Of a stretch of 64,000 nt of DNA, positions 22,777 through 32,620 are shown piece after piece. Source of the DNA: Perca fluviatilis. Lineage: Eukaryota > Chordata > Actinopteri > Perciformes > Percidae. The position numbers and the translations under genes were made by a program. The stretch's first letter is position 1. The number at the start of each line of letters is the position of its first letter. The notes beneath the pieces were generated by a model. The model saw only the letters and a list, made by a program, of their open reading frames with translations. It was not told the origin of the DNA and made no database searches. The DNA lies in the NCBI RefSeq assembly GCF_010015445.1, contig NC_053114.1:28502579-28566578 (forward strand), read 5' to 3'.

Positions 22777-23834
22777 CTCACGGACAAGCGGCGTTTATTT
22801 TCCCAATCGTTTGTTTAAATAACTCAACACATTATAATTACGCACATTAAAAGATTAACTGGAACCTGTGGTAAGAGAATGCTGGCATAACAAGCTCGCT
22901 GACCGCGCTTTCACTCACATACACCGGCCATTTAGCTAGCAGGAAGAGGGGAGTTGCAGGCCCTGGAGCTTTGTCAGAGCAGCGGCGTTTGGTAGTAGTC
23001 CTTTAGCCCAAACGGTGACTTTGCGCGGGTATGAGGTGCTGTGGGCTGCAGCAGCCGTGCCGGAGCTCAATCGAGCTCACAGCAAGCCGGGGTCTGTGGA
23101 GGAAGGCAGGCCAGGCGGCGAGGCAGCAACACAGGCAGCACCGGCCTCTGAAGTCCGACACACAGTCGGACAGAATTTGCAATTAGACATCAATTTTCGT
23201 AAAACGGCCCATATTTGACCTCTAAGTAGTTGATTTCTCGCATAAAAAAGTCTCAGAAGTGAATTTAATGGTAAAATAGCATGTGAACAATGTATACATT
23301 TTCTGAGATCTGCACGACCTAGATTCAGAAGACTAACTGATCTCAGGTCAGTTGTGTAGCCTATGCAAATGTTGGGGCGTGACCATTCTCTTAATACACC
23401 CACGGCTGTGACAAAGGTTCCGGATTTTGAGATGCTTACGCAAGCAACTAGCTTTGTTGAGATTCGCCCGTTTTCAGCGGCAGTTTCAAAATATGAGATT
23501 TTCATAGTAAAGGGGTGTCAATGGGATTTTGAGCTTATATGTATGTCCTATTTACCCACCGAACTGTCGTTATTCAACTATGACAGGGTAAAATCTGTTT
23601 TGCATTCTATCACCCCTTTAAGAAAAAATGTCCCCAATTTTGCATTTAACAGTACTCTGTAGAGGTGTGACAAGATCTTGCAATATCAAAATGTATATTT
23701 CTCATCGAGGTGAAAAGTTGTCTCGCGATGTCAGTACACAAGTGCAGAGCATCAGCCATCATGATGGAGTCTGGCTTTGACCTCTAAATTAGCATAGAAC
23801 ATCCCCGCCCATTCTCCAAAATTGACTCAGTTAA

Positions 23835-24271
23835 AGGTCCCATGACATGGTGCTCTTTGGATGCTTTTATATAGACCTTAGTGGTCCCCTAATACTGTAT
23901 CTGAAGTCTCTTTCCCGAAATTCAGCCTTGGTGCAGAATTACAGCCACTAGAGCCAGTCCCACAATGAACTTTCCTTAGTATGTGCCATTTCTGTCTGTA
24001 GCTATTGAGGAGGAGAGAGGGGGGGGCAAGGTGGAGGGTGGGGGTGTGGCCTTGACCAACTGCCCCTTTGCCTGTTTGAAAGCCATGATGTCTCTCTCTC
24101 ATGGGTGGGCCAAATTCTCTGGGTGGACAAAACAGAGAAAGGGGAGGTAACCTTGCTCATAAGGAGAAGATTCCAGATCGGCCCATCTGAGCTTTCATTT
24201 TCTCAAAGGCAGAGCAGGATACCCAGGGCTCGGTTTACACCTATCGCCATTTCTAGCCACTGGGGGACCAT
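23835..24271. mobile_element. TTAA-type element, right end missing
   Basis: Preceded by TTAA (23831-23834), it begins AGGTCCCATGACATGG and follows the 45248-45705 element almost base for base (TGGTGCTCTTTGGATGC, CCTAATACTGTATCTGAAG, TTCTAGCCAC). Its right terminus, AGGTCCCATGGCATG in the sister copy, is absent. A hAT inserted at 24280, and the sequence after that hAT does not resume this element. Confidence 0.85.
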
Positions 24272-24279
24272 AGGCAGGT

Positions 24280-24826
24280 TAGAGCTGTAATCGGGCCTTA
24301 AAAGTACGGCCTGAAAAGGCCCGAGCCCGACAAGTACATTTTGATTGACAGCTTTTTAAAAGCCCGAACCCGTTTACAGCCCGACTGTACAAAAGGCCGT
24401 CTATCAGCAGTCATTAGAGTGTCGGAGAATAGCGCGGACACGCGCTTCACACCACGAGCGGGCACACGCACCACTCGGCGGAAAAGGGAGAGAAAGAAAA
24501 GAGACTGCGCCGCACGCACACAGCTCCTTTGTCTTTCGTAAAAAATGAGTCATTTATACATGTTTTAACATCATTTATTTATGACTAAAGGAGGCTATAG
24601 GCCACTTGGAAGTTGGAACAAAGAAACAGGCTAAGTCCTCCAGAGACCCTCCGTTTCACCTCCTCAGGATCCATTTTCACACTAATCGAAACGCATCAGC
24701 TGACCGCTCATTTACCATGCAACCCGAAGCGCAAGCCCGAGCCCGGCCCGAGCCCGTGTAAAATAATAGAAATTAAGAACGAACCTGTCGGGTCCCGTCG
24801 GGTTCGGGCAAAGATCTTCAGCTCTA
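24280..24826. mobile_element. Non-autonomous hAT element (547 bp)
   Basis: It begins TAGAGCTGTAATCGGGC and ends with the complement-type terminus CAGCTCTA. Its 8-bp target duplication has one mismatch: AGGCAGGT at 24272-24279 and ATGCAGGT at 24827-24834. Subterminal CCCGAGCCCG and GGGTTCGGGC motifs occur on both sides. Confidence 0.87.
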
Positions 24827-25521
24827 ATGCAGGTCCCCCTTCTAAAATAAGTCGGGAAGCAGACAGCAAAGCCTAACTTTACTTTTAATGATATGAAACA
24901 AAGAAATGTTCTCCCCTCGTCTCAAAATAGTCATAAATTCGATACTAGAGGAGCTACTTCCTTGTTTACTGCTGCAATAAATGAAATGCAGAGGAGGAAA
25001 GCGCACCTGTCTGCACAAAATCATCTGAGTGTTTGATGGTTATTTATTTGTGTTTAAGAATGTAATCACTGTGAAATGTGACCATATCTTAGGCTGAGCA
25101 GTGTAAGAAATTTTTTCTCTGTTTGCACTTTGATTATTGAGAGAGTACTACTTTGATTAGGGTTTACACTTAATAAAATAACAATAAAAAAAATGTAGTC
25201 AATCATTTTTCTTAGTTTGTTAGTTTTTATTTTTAATGTGAGGAAACTAAAGTAGTTCAGTTAGAAGGTCACACACCGCTTCAGTTAGAAGCTGACGCTG
25301 CAGTTATTAGGTCTGACAGGGTTAGTTTTACAGGAGAGAAGCCAGACATTTGAGTTTCACAGTGCTTGTTTTTTCATTTTGTGACTTTCGATTTAATTAG
25401 GGCTGCAACTATTATGTTCATAGTCTATTAATCTGTTTATTTTCTTGATTATTCAATTAGTTGTTTGGTCTATAAAATGTCAGAAAATGGTGAAAAATGT
25501 GGATCAGTGTTCCCCAAAAGC

Positions 25522-27228
25522 CAGAGATGGGAGTAAGTCACACATGTTCAAGTCACAAGCAAGTCTCAAGTCTTAACCTTCAAGTCTCAAGCAAGTCAGT
25601 CATTGTTTGTGAAAATCAAGCAAGTCAAGTCATAGCTTTGGTCAAGCAAGTCAAGTCATACCAAAGTTTCCATTTTTAAACAAGCTAAAGACAGTGGTTA
25701 TGAACTGCTAGAGTTTTATTTGCATTTTTTCCTACTCAATATTCAAGACATTGCGTCCACATACATCTGAAGAGTTTAAATTAACAGATAAAAAAGCACA
25801 GCCTAAAACTGATATTAGGCCAACAATAAATCAACATTGTTCAATATGCCTCAAACATGACATCAAATCATGAAATTCCTTCAAACAATTCAAGTATAAT
25901 GGTTCCTAAGTCAAATAATATTCTTCAAACATGCCTCACTTTTATGGGACAGAAACACATCCTTTAACCTTTCCTTCTCTTAAAGAACAAAACATATTCT
26001 TTAAGAGTAGCTGAATCCCACCACCTTTGCTTATCACATGGAATGGAAAGTATAGGTTATTTGTGAGTGAATGTGTTTGAGAGAGAGTGAGTGAAAAGTT
26101 ATTAATATTGGTGAGTGAATGTGTGTGAGTGCAGAGTGTGTGTGTATGTGTGCCTAGCTTTATTAGAGAGAGAGAGAGAGAGAGAGAGAGAGGTGCCTAG
26201 TTTTATTCGCTCTTACCGCCACCTTGAACAAAGAGGGGAGGGTGTGCTTATTCATGGCCAAAAACTGAAGGGAGTTCTGTCCATCACAAACGTCCAAATA
26301 GTGGTTCAGCTGAATATGGGGACTGGAACCCGAATCTCTCCCGATTTGAAGTGTCTGATGAAATTCGACGTCGGAAATTTTTGTACTGCAGACCTTGCAA
26401 ACTGCCGTTCGTTTCTTCTTTGCCTGGTCAGATGTGTAATCCTTATAGCCAAACTTTATTATTTTCTGTGCAGAGGGACATAGGCGCCGATTTATGTTTT
26501 CCTCCGTGGGTGCTCACACACACACACACCCTTTTTAAAAAAAAAAAAAAATAAAAATAAAAAAACAAGTTTGCATTTCAGAACCTTAAGAAATGGACAG
26601 CGGCCGACATGAACACACACGCCATAATAAAGTCGTAAAGTAGCCTAGGCTATCTTTCAACTCAGGACAGCGCCACTTCTCACAAATATAGATAGGATTG
26701 GAGATGAAAAGTTTAACTGGCACGTAACCGCGATCAGCGCCACCGACATAACCGATCACACTATGACAGACGCTCCACTTAGCACCAACAACTGCAGTGT
26801 TTAATTTTAAATTAATGTAAAAATTAACTGGCAGTCTGGCACACGTGGGTATTTTCCGTGGGTGCTCCGTGTCGGAGCCCATGCAGATGGATCCATGACG
26901 TTAAGTTACTAGCCATAGCCAGTGTAGTTTACTGACGGTCTGCCGCCGCGCGCCGCGTCGTCATATCAATGGTTCCTGCGCATGCAACAGCACTAACATC
27001 GTAAAGTTAACTCCTCCTCAATATCAGAAGGGGAAAAATATATTTATTAAACAGAAAATCAAGTCATTTCAAGTAATTTGACTCAAGTCTAAGTCAAGTC
27101 TCAAGTCATGAATATCAAGTCAAAGTCAAGTCGAGTCTTTTATGAATGTTAATCAAGCAAGTCTCAAGTCCTAAAATTTTAGTATAATAACTCGAGTCAA
27201 GTCACGTAACTCGAGTCCCCCATGTCTG
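25522..27228. mobile_element. hAT element with AAGTC subterminal repeats (1707 bp)
   Basis: The termini are CAGAGATGGGAGTAAGTC and the complement of CAGACATGGGGGACTCG. A perfect 8-bp target duplication CCAAAAGC lies at 25514-25521 and 27229-27236. Both ends carry arrays of CAAGTC/CAAGTCTCAAG units in the same orientation (25545-25665 and 27058-27215). The interior includes GA microsatellite (26166-26191) and a further nested hAT. Confidence 0.92.
26479..26883. mobile_element. Nested non-autonomous hAT (405 bp)
   Basis: It begins CATAGGCGCCGA and ends with the complement of CATGGGCTCCGA. The flanking 8-bp duplication has one mismatch: CAGAGGGA at 26471-26478 and CAGATGGA at 26884-26891. The motif CCGTGGGTGCTC occurs near both ends. 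A poly-A tract lies at 26538-26553. Confidence 0.75.
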
Positions 27229-27475
27229 CCAAAAGCCCAGGATGATGTCCTCAAATGTCTTGTTTTGTCCACAACTCAAAGATATTCAGTTTACTGTCAC
27301 TAGGCCTGTCGCGATAGTCGATAAATCAATTAATCGCATGATAAATAAAAATGACCTTGATAATTTTTTCGGCCGCGATAATTTCCTTTTGCATGCTTGT
27401 TTGTTTTCCTCTGCCACCACGGTATCCGAAATAGGGCAGACGCACAACAGGGTTTTCGCTATGTACATGTAGGAC

Positions 27476-27837
27476 TAGGGCTGTGCAATTAATCGAAATT
27501 TAATTGTGATTATGATTTTGGCTCCCAACATCATAAAAACAGCATAATCGAGAAAAACAATTATTTAGCTCATTACGTTTTGCAAGTAAACTCTTATTTT
27601 CTCTTGTTTTCTGAATGGAAAAAATAGTTTAAATAGGAAAAGTATTGAGGCAAATTTCACAGTTGTATGTTTTTTTTTTTTTACTGTTGATTTATTTAAC
27701 TTCTTCCACTGTTTTTTAAGTTCAATAATTGCAACATCTTTCCAGAACTCAATGAGTAATCGTGTTAAATTATCGTGATTTCAATATTGACTGAAATAAT
27801 CGTGATAATAGTTTTTTTCCATAATCGAGCAGCCCTA
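27476..27837. mobile_element. Nested non-autonomous hAT (362 bp)
   Basis: The termini are TAGGGCTGTGCAATTAATCG and the complement ending CGAGCAGCCCTA. A perfect 8-bp target duplication TGTAGGAC lies at 27468-27475 and 27838-27845. Confidence 0.93.
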
Positions 27838-28106
27838 TGTAGGACGCACTGCCGCTCCTTCAGCTGTTTTATGAAAAGTCATAAAATCGTAATTACACAA
27901 CTCTGCAGAGCCGTGTGCTCTACTGAACCCAAGTGAACGGTCATCCGCTCTTTCTCCCCTTTTAGGGTGATCACTCGCGAAGTCATGGCAACCAAATAAA
28001 CAACAGGGCGCGTACACTTGTCACTCAATTGACAAACAGCGGTGAAAGCCGCGACATGAAATCCGCACTCACGCGGGTCCCGTGAAATATGACAGCTACA
28101 GTTTAT

Positions 28107-28640
28107 CAGTCCCTCCAGAAAAACGCGATTATGCGATCGCATATTTCCATACATAATCAGCCAAAGTCCGCATTTTCACGCGGGGGCTGCATTTTTTTTC
28201 AAATATGCCGCACTTTCGCCGCATAAATTGCCGATTTCCGCGCAAAATATGCGGTGCTTGCATGATTTCATAATCCCTGCATTTTTGTTGCAAAAAAGTC
28301 ACATATATCTTAGCAGAAAGTTGAAAAAATGTTGCGTTTACTTCACACGAGCACCCATTTTCCCCTGTTGCCATGGGAATGTTATGAAGTGACGTAATTA
28401 CACGACGTGAACATCATCGTAAAGCAGGTGTTGGAGGTTGAATTTGACATGTACTTTGAGTCTCTTAAGTTGGTATCTAATAAGAAAGCTATCTTAATAT
28501 CTGATGTCTACTCAAATTTCTTTGTTTCAGTGCTCCTGCTGTCTATATTATTAACGATTTTTGAAAGTCTGTCTCTTTTGTATCTTTTATTTCCCTCTGT
28601 TTAGACTATTACTTTTATTTTTACTTTAATATATTATTTG

Positions 28641-28682
<42 letters not shown>

Positions 28683-28719
28683 TAAAAAAAAATTAAAAAT
28701 ACTTTATTATATTATTTTT

Positions 28720-28766
<47 letters not shown>

Positions 28767-28909
28767 TTTTTGGAAATTAAGTTTAAAAAAAGCAGGGTGT
28801 TAGGGGAATCACTTTTTCTTCTCTTTTTCATCAAACCGCAGTTTTTGCAAGTTCCTGCAATTTCATCGCATAAAATTGCATAAATATCCTGCATATTCTG
28901 GAAGGACTG
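28107..28909. mobile_element. hAT-like element (803 bp) with possible 6-bp TSD
   Basis: The termini are CAGTCCCTCCAGAAAAACGC and the complement of CAGTCCTTCCAGAATATGC. The flanks share only GTTTAT (28101-28106 and 28910-28915), so the duplication appears to be 6 bp rather than 8. Subterminal sequence repeats GCGATCGCAT/TGCGATGAA-type motifs. A long T/A homopolymer palindrome occupies 28645-28766. Confidence 0.8.
28645..28766. repeat. T-run/A-run low-complexity palindrome
   Basis: Two blocks of T (28645-28675 and 28725-28752) are each followed by A-rich sequence. Length is prone to assembly error. Confidence 0.85.
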
Positions 28910-29484
28910 GTTTATTGGAAAATAACACTGTGGACACAGAATTTCATGAATTTACTGTTTGTCAGACTCCAGATGAGACAAGAAGCTAACTTTAGCTAAT
29001 ACGTTAGCTAACGTTAGCGAACACTGCGGTGACGGTGCCTCTGACTCCCGTTGCAGGAGAACGCTGTATTCCTCCGACACGCTGTATTAACGTTACTGTT
29101 TTAAAACTATTTTACCCCCACCAGGTTAGTGGGGGTGCATACCGCTCAAAACCAACATGAAAAACGTAGTAATGTTCACTCAGCGTTTTGTTTTGTTGTT
29201 AAACTGTGTGTAAAATGAGCGGTGACGTTAAAATCACCGGTTTCAGGTAACGGCACCCTACGGACTACAGTACCGTCTGTTTGCTGGATGGTTTCAAGCT
29301 AACGGTCGGTAACTAACATTAGCTGATAAGCCTGTTGACAGCGACGTTATTGTTCATATTTTGGCACAATTTTTCTGACCGTAGTAATGTTCATAGTGAC
29401 TGAAAGTGTGATGTGAGATGCTTTTTATTCCAGTGCATTTTTTGTTAACAGAGAATGAGAGTCCATTTTATTTGTTTTTGGTTG

Positions 29485-29888
29485 TGTCACTGGTACAATG
29501 TTGGACTCAAATGCTCGACTCAACTTGGAGTAGCAAGTAAGTCTGTTTATTAATAAATAAACAATCGAGGCAACGGTACAAATCCAATAGGCTGAAGACG
29601 TGGTCGAAAATACAAACAAAAGATCTGGAAACGCTGGAGAGTGAGACGCACGAGGAGTAACAACAGTCTGGGAGGGAACAAGTGGAACAAGGGGGTATAT
29701 ATACCACGGGGGATGGGAAATCAACTACACACAGGTGAATCACATTAGGGCGGGGACAGGTAATCACAAACGGTGGGAAACAAACAAAGGCAGGAAGACA
29801 AGTGAAGGGAATGAAGACAAAACAGTAAATGTCAAAATAAAACAGGAAGTCCAACAAACAGAAAACGCAACAAGAGCTGGATGTGACA
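29485..29888 (-). mobile_element. Solo LTR of an LTR retrotransposon (404 bp)
   Basis: The segment begins TGTCAC and ends GTGACA, and is flanked by a perfect 5-bp duplication GGTTG (29480-29484 and 29889-29893). On the minus strand it has a TATA-like GGTATATATACC (around 29705-29694) followed downstream by an AATAAA signal (around 29560), the order expected within an LTR. No internal gag or pol sequence is present, so it is a single LTR left by recombination. The 5-bp duplication suits Gypsy-type elements; the family is otherwise unknown. Confidence 0.85.
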
Positions 29889-30443
29889 GGTTGTTTTGTA
29901 CATTTATTGTGGATATTTCAAATGTCTTCCAGTTCCAGTGTTAAATGTTCTTTATAGATAAAAGTGTATTGATCTTTGAAAAGGTGTACCTGCATTATTA
30001 TGCAATTATCATTATATTAGATGAAAATGGCCTTTCAACAACAATATTATCGTTGATCGCAATGATTTCTGTGACAATTTATCGTCCAGCAAAATCTGCC
30101 ATCATGACAGGCCTAACTGTCACAGAGGAGAGAAGAAACTAGAAATTATTCACATTTAAGAAGCTGGAATCAAAGAATGTTGTCTTAAAAAAATTACTCA
30201 AACCGACTAATCGATTTATCAAAATAGTTGGCGATTAATCTAAGAGTTGACAACCAATCGATTAATCTTTGCTGCTCTAGATTGAATAAAAGACTTTTTT
30301 TTTTTTTTTTTTTTACCAGCAATATTTTGTCATTGACGTTTTCTTTAAAATAGTGTTACAATCTTGGCTCGTCTCATTCTCGTGAACCCAATGTTGTGCA
30401 TCGTCTCGTGAGCAGAGTGTCTCGTCACACCCCTAGTACTCTT

Positions 30444-31413
30444 GATTGTTTCTCTATACAGAATGTTGGGAAGTTGCTTGTTAGATTATTTTCTTCGCAT
30501 TGTTTCTAATATAGGCAGTACAAAACACAGCACTACAACCAACTATTTAGAAAACAAAAATGGAAATTGAAATGGAAAATCTGTTTCACTAAAGGTGAGG
30601 TGGTGAAAACTATGTAGGGCTGGAAAATGGCCCTTTAACAATATGAACGAATGGGTCAAAAAGGATTTTGCCGTGTTACTCACTAGATGGCAACATTGTC
30701 TTACTATACGGTGAAGCCATGAGTCTCCCAGTTGTGTTACATTTGAAAGAAGGTCTGGAAACCCCTCAGAATGTTAGATCTCGCTCTTGTTTCTTTAAAG
30801 AGGATATGGATTTGTACTTGTCACTTACATACAATGTTAGTCTTGTACAATAGTGACTCATTAGGAAATGCTGTGATGAGTCAACTTTCCACGAAACATG
30901 AGACTCTTTTATGTTGTACCATATTTGTTTAGTAACTGAAGATACTGAAGTACATAGATTAAAAGAGCTCAGAGCTGTATCACACATCTGTGTTAAGATG
31001 AATCGCCTCCTGCCGCCGTCGTACGTCAAACAACATTTTCACTGGTACATTTTGTTCTGCTATATCCTGGTAACTGATCAGAGGTGTCATGTCATTTCAA
31101 ACCACATTACACTTTACCTCCCTTCATGTTCTGTGTCAGGGTGCCTTCTTAAAAATAACTAATCTGATCGGGAAAATTAGTGTTCGTCGGACACATTTTA
31201 GTTTTACTTTATTGATATAAAAATCTGTCATTTTTTTTCTAATGTAAGAATGAGACAATTGCAACATGTCTTAAATAGCTATGAATGTAAGACTAACATT
31301 TTCAACTGTATACGATGACTTTGATTACATGTTCTTCGTGTAGGTCACCATACATTGACCGAAGTTTCCGATAGAAGCCCATGAGAATATTGTGTATTCA
31401 CATTTAGTTATTT
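30444..31413. other. Non-coding stretch
   Basis: No transposon ends or recognisable exon. Frames of 60-87 residues on both strands overlap one another and match nothing. Confidence 0.5.
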
Positions 31414-31427
31414 TTTTGGGGGCTTTT

Positions 31428-31482
<55 letters not shown>

Positions 31483-31494
31483 AAAGAGAGAGAG

Positions 31495-31534
<40 letters not shown>

Positions 31535-31585
31535 AGAATCATCACAAGTTGGACTTGAACCCTGGACCGACCCAACCCGGCCATC
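31414..31585 (-). mobile_element. tRNA-derived SINE, head truncated
   Basis: On the minus strand the GGTTCAAGTCC box-B-like motif (31547-31557) is followed by the AACTTGTGATG segment and a GA/CT-rich body, as in the SINEs at 47903-48070 and 58288-58467. The A box and tRNA head are missing. The body has expanded into a long GA tract. Confidence 0.65.
31429..31537. repeat. (GA)n microsatellite, ~109 bp, interrupted
   Basis: GA dinucleotides with a short A run at about 31478-31485 and GGA interruptions. It lies inside the SINE. Confidence 0.95.
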
Positions 31586-32219
31586 ACTTTTAGTTCTTTA
31601 ACAGTGAAGTCAAATCTTTCAACAAAATTTTAAAACTATGTGATCAAAGCTACTTTTTATTGCAACAAATATAAGAAGTCTGATATCTTGGTGGTCATTC
31701 TTGAGAAACTCTTCTTTGTGCCTTCAGGCAGGTCAGAGGTCAGGGGCGCTACACTGGAGTGTAAAGGGATTATTTTATTTCTCAAGTTGATTTACAGAAA
31801 ACCTTTTTCTTGTTGGGCGGCACATTCCACACTCATCCTGATGTGTGTTGTCATCACCGCAGTTTAACAATACAAAGGGATTTTACAAACATAGGCTTCA
31901 TTAAACCTAATGCAGATTGTCTTGTTTGGCCTAAATCGGTGGGGCTACCATGATTTTATTCTCTGTAAAATCATTAAATTCAATAAGATTGCCCAAATTA
32001 TAATATAAATGATAACACGTTGCGCTGCATCCTTGAAAGAGGAAAGATGCATTTAAACAGTGTCCAATAGAGGGCAGACAAGTGCCACAAATTGAATCGC
32101 TTCACTTGGCTCATCCACTAATACAGACACAGACTACATTGTTTTCATGATGTGAAATCAGCTTTGCGTATCCAATAATTGGGTATATATGTTTAGCTTC
32201 AAGAACACTGTGTGTGGAT
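31586..32219. other. Non-coding stretch
   Basis: Nothing recognised. Confidence 0.5.
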
Positions 32220-32620
32220 ATTTGAATTCATACTGTAGTCTAATTGTTATTAATTGGTATGCTATGGTCATGAGAGACTAATTATGGCTACTGTGTCTCC
32301 TTAAACATGACCCAAACTGGAATAGATAATATTGTGATTGTCCAATAAACACAGTGATCCTTAATCCAATTAGTCACCATTCTACTGTGCAAGAGTTCAA
32401 TTCTGCCACATCCAGCTCACCTTTTCAGGTCCCTGTACCCCAGAACAGGAAGGATTAATTATTCAGCTACAATTAGCGTGATGTCAATAGTAATTGCCAC
32501 CAGTGCAGTGCTCCTCTGACATTGAGGGGGCCTGTTGTGAGACTGAGATGACGCTTCTCATGTTAAAATTCCCTATTTCAATTAAGTTACTGTTTCAATT
32601 AAGTTACTGTATGTGTAAGC
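32220..32620. promoter_or_regulatory. Candidate conserved non-coding / enhancer-like segment
   Basis: It is dense in homeodomain-type cores: ATTAATTG (32248), CTAATTATGG (32278), CCAATTAGTCACC (32366), GATTAATTATTCAGC (32452), ACAATTAGCG (32470), GTAATTGCC (32492) and two CAATTAAG. It has no transposon ends. A 17-bp perfect tandem duplication, TTTCAATTAAGTTACTG, lies at 32576-32592 and 32593-32609. Homeodomain-site clusters are typical of developmental enhancers, but AT-rich sequence makes such cores by chance. No conservation data were available. Confidence 0.3.

Larger units (their letters stand above)
21455..23617. mobile_element. TTAA-flanked fold-back element (2163 bp)
   Basis: TTAA lies at 21451-21454 and 23618-23621. 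The outermost 15 bases, AGGGGTGATAGAATG, are repeated perfectly in inverse at the right end. The inversion extends far inward: about 21790-22215 pairs with about 22860-23280, including CAAGCTCGCTGACCGCGCT, GCAGGCCCTGGAGCTTTGTC and GAGGCAGCAACACAGGCAG blocks. The loop carries a 192-bp minisatellite and a perfect 15-bp hairpin. Ala-rich frames at 23015-23218 are by-products of GC-rich arms. A deleted copy lies at 44072-44945. Confidence 0.88.
27301..30115. mobile_element. hAT element (2815 bp), itself with three insertions
   Basis: The termini are TAGGCCTGTCGCGATAGTC and the complement of TAGGCCTGTCATGATGGC. A perfect 8-bp target duplication ACTGTCAC lies at 27293-27300 and 30116-30123. It belongs to the same family as 38325-39335. 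Inside are the hAT at 27476-27837, the element at 28107-28909 and the LTR at 29485-29888. Confidence 0.93.
25398..30279. mobile_element. hAT element split by two later hATs
   Basis: It begins TAGGGCTGCAACTATTATG and ends TTTGCTGCTCTA. The 8-bp target duplication has one mismatch: GATTTAAT at 25390-25397 and GATTGAAT at 30280-30287. Removing the insertions 25522-27228 and 27301-30115 with one duplication each rejoins an ordinary element of about 0.36 kb (pieces 25398-25521, 27229-27300 and 30124-30279). It has the familiar ATGTCAGAAAATGGTGAAAA, TGTCCACAACTCAAAGAT and ATTCACATTTAAGAAGCTGG segments in the correct order. Confidence 0.92.
23660..30435. mobile_element. Outermost hAT of a nested complex
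   Basis: The left end TAGAGGTGTGACAAGATC and the right end (complement TAGGGGTGTGACGAGAC) pair as inverted repeats 6.8 kb apart. The 8-bp target duplication has one mismatch: GTACTCTG at 23652-23659 and GTACTCTT at 30436-30443. Own sequence survives at 23660-23834, 24827-25389 and 30280-30435. The rest is younger insertions. No transposase similarity was seen in its own parts. Confidence 0.85.

Noticed and set aside
23015..23218. Ala/Gly-rich frame and its minus-strand partner 23077-23505
   Set aside because: Located in the palindromic arm of the fold-back element; mirror frames occur in the other arm.
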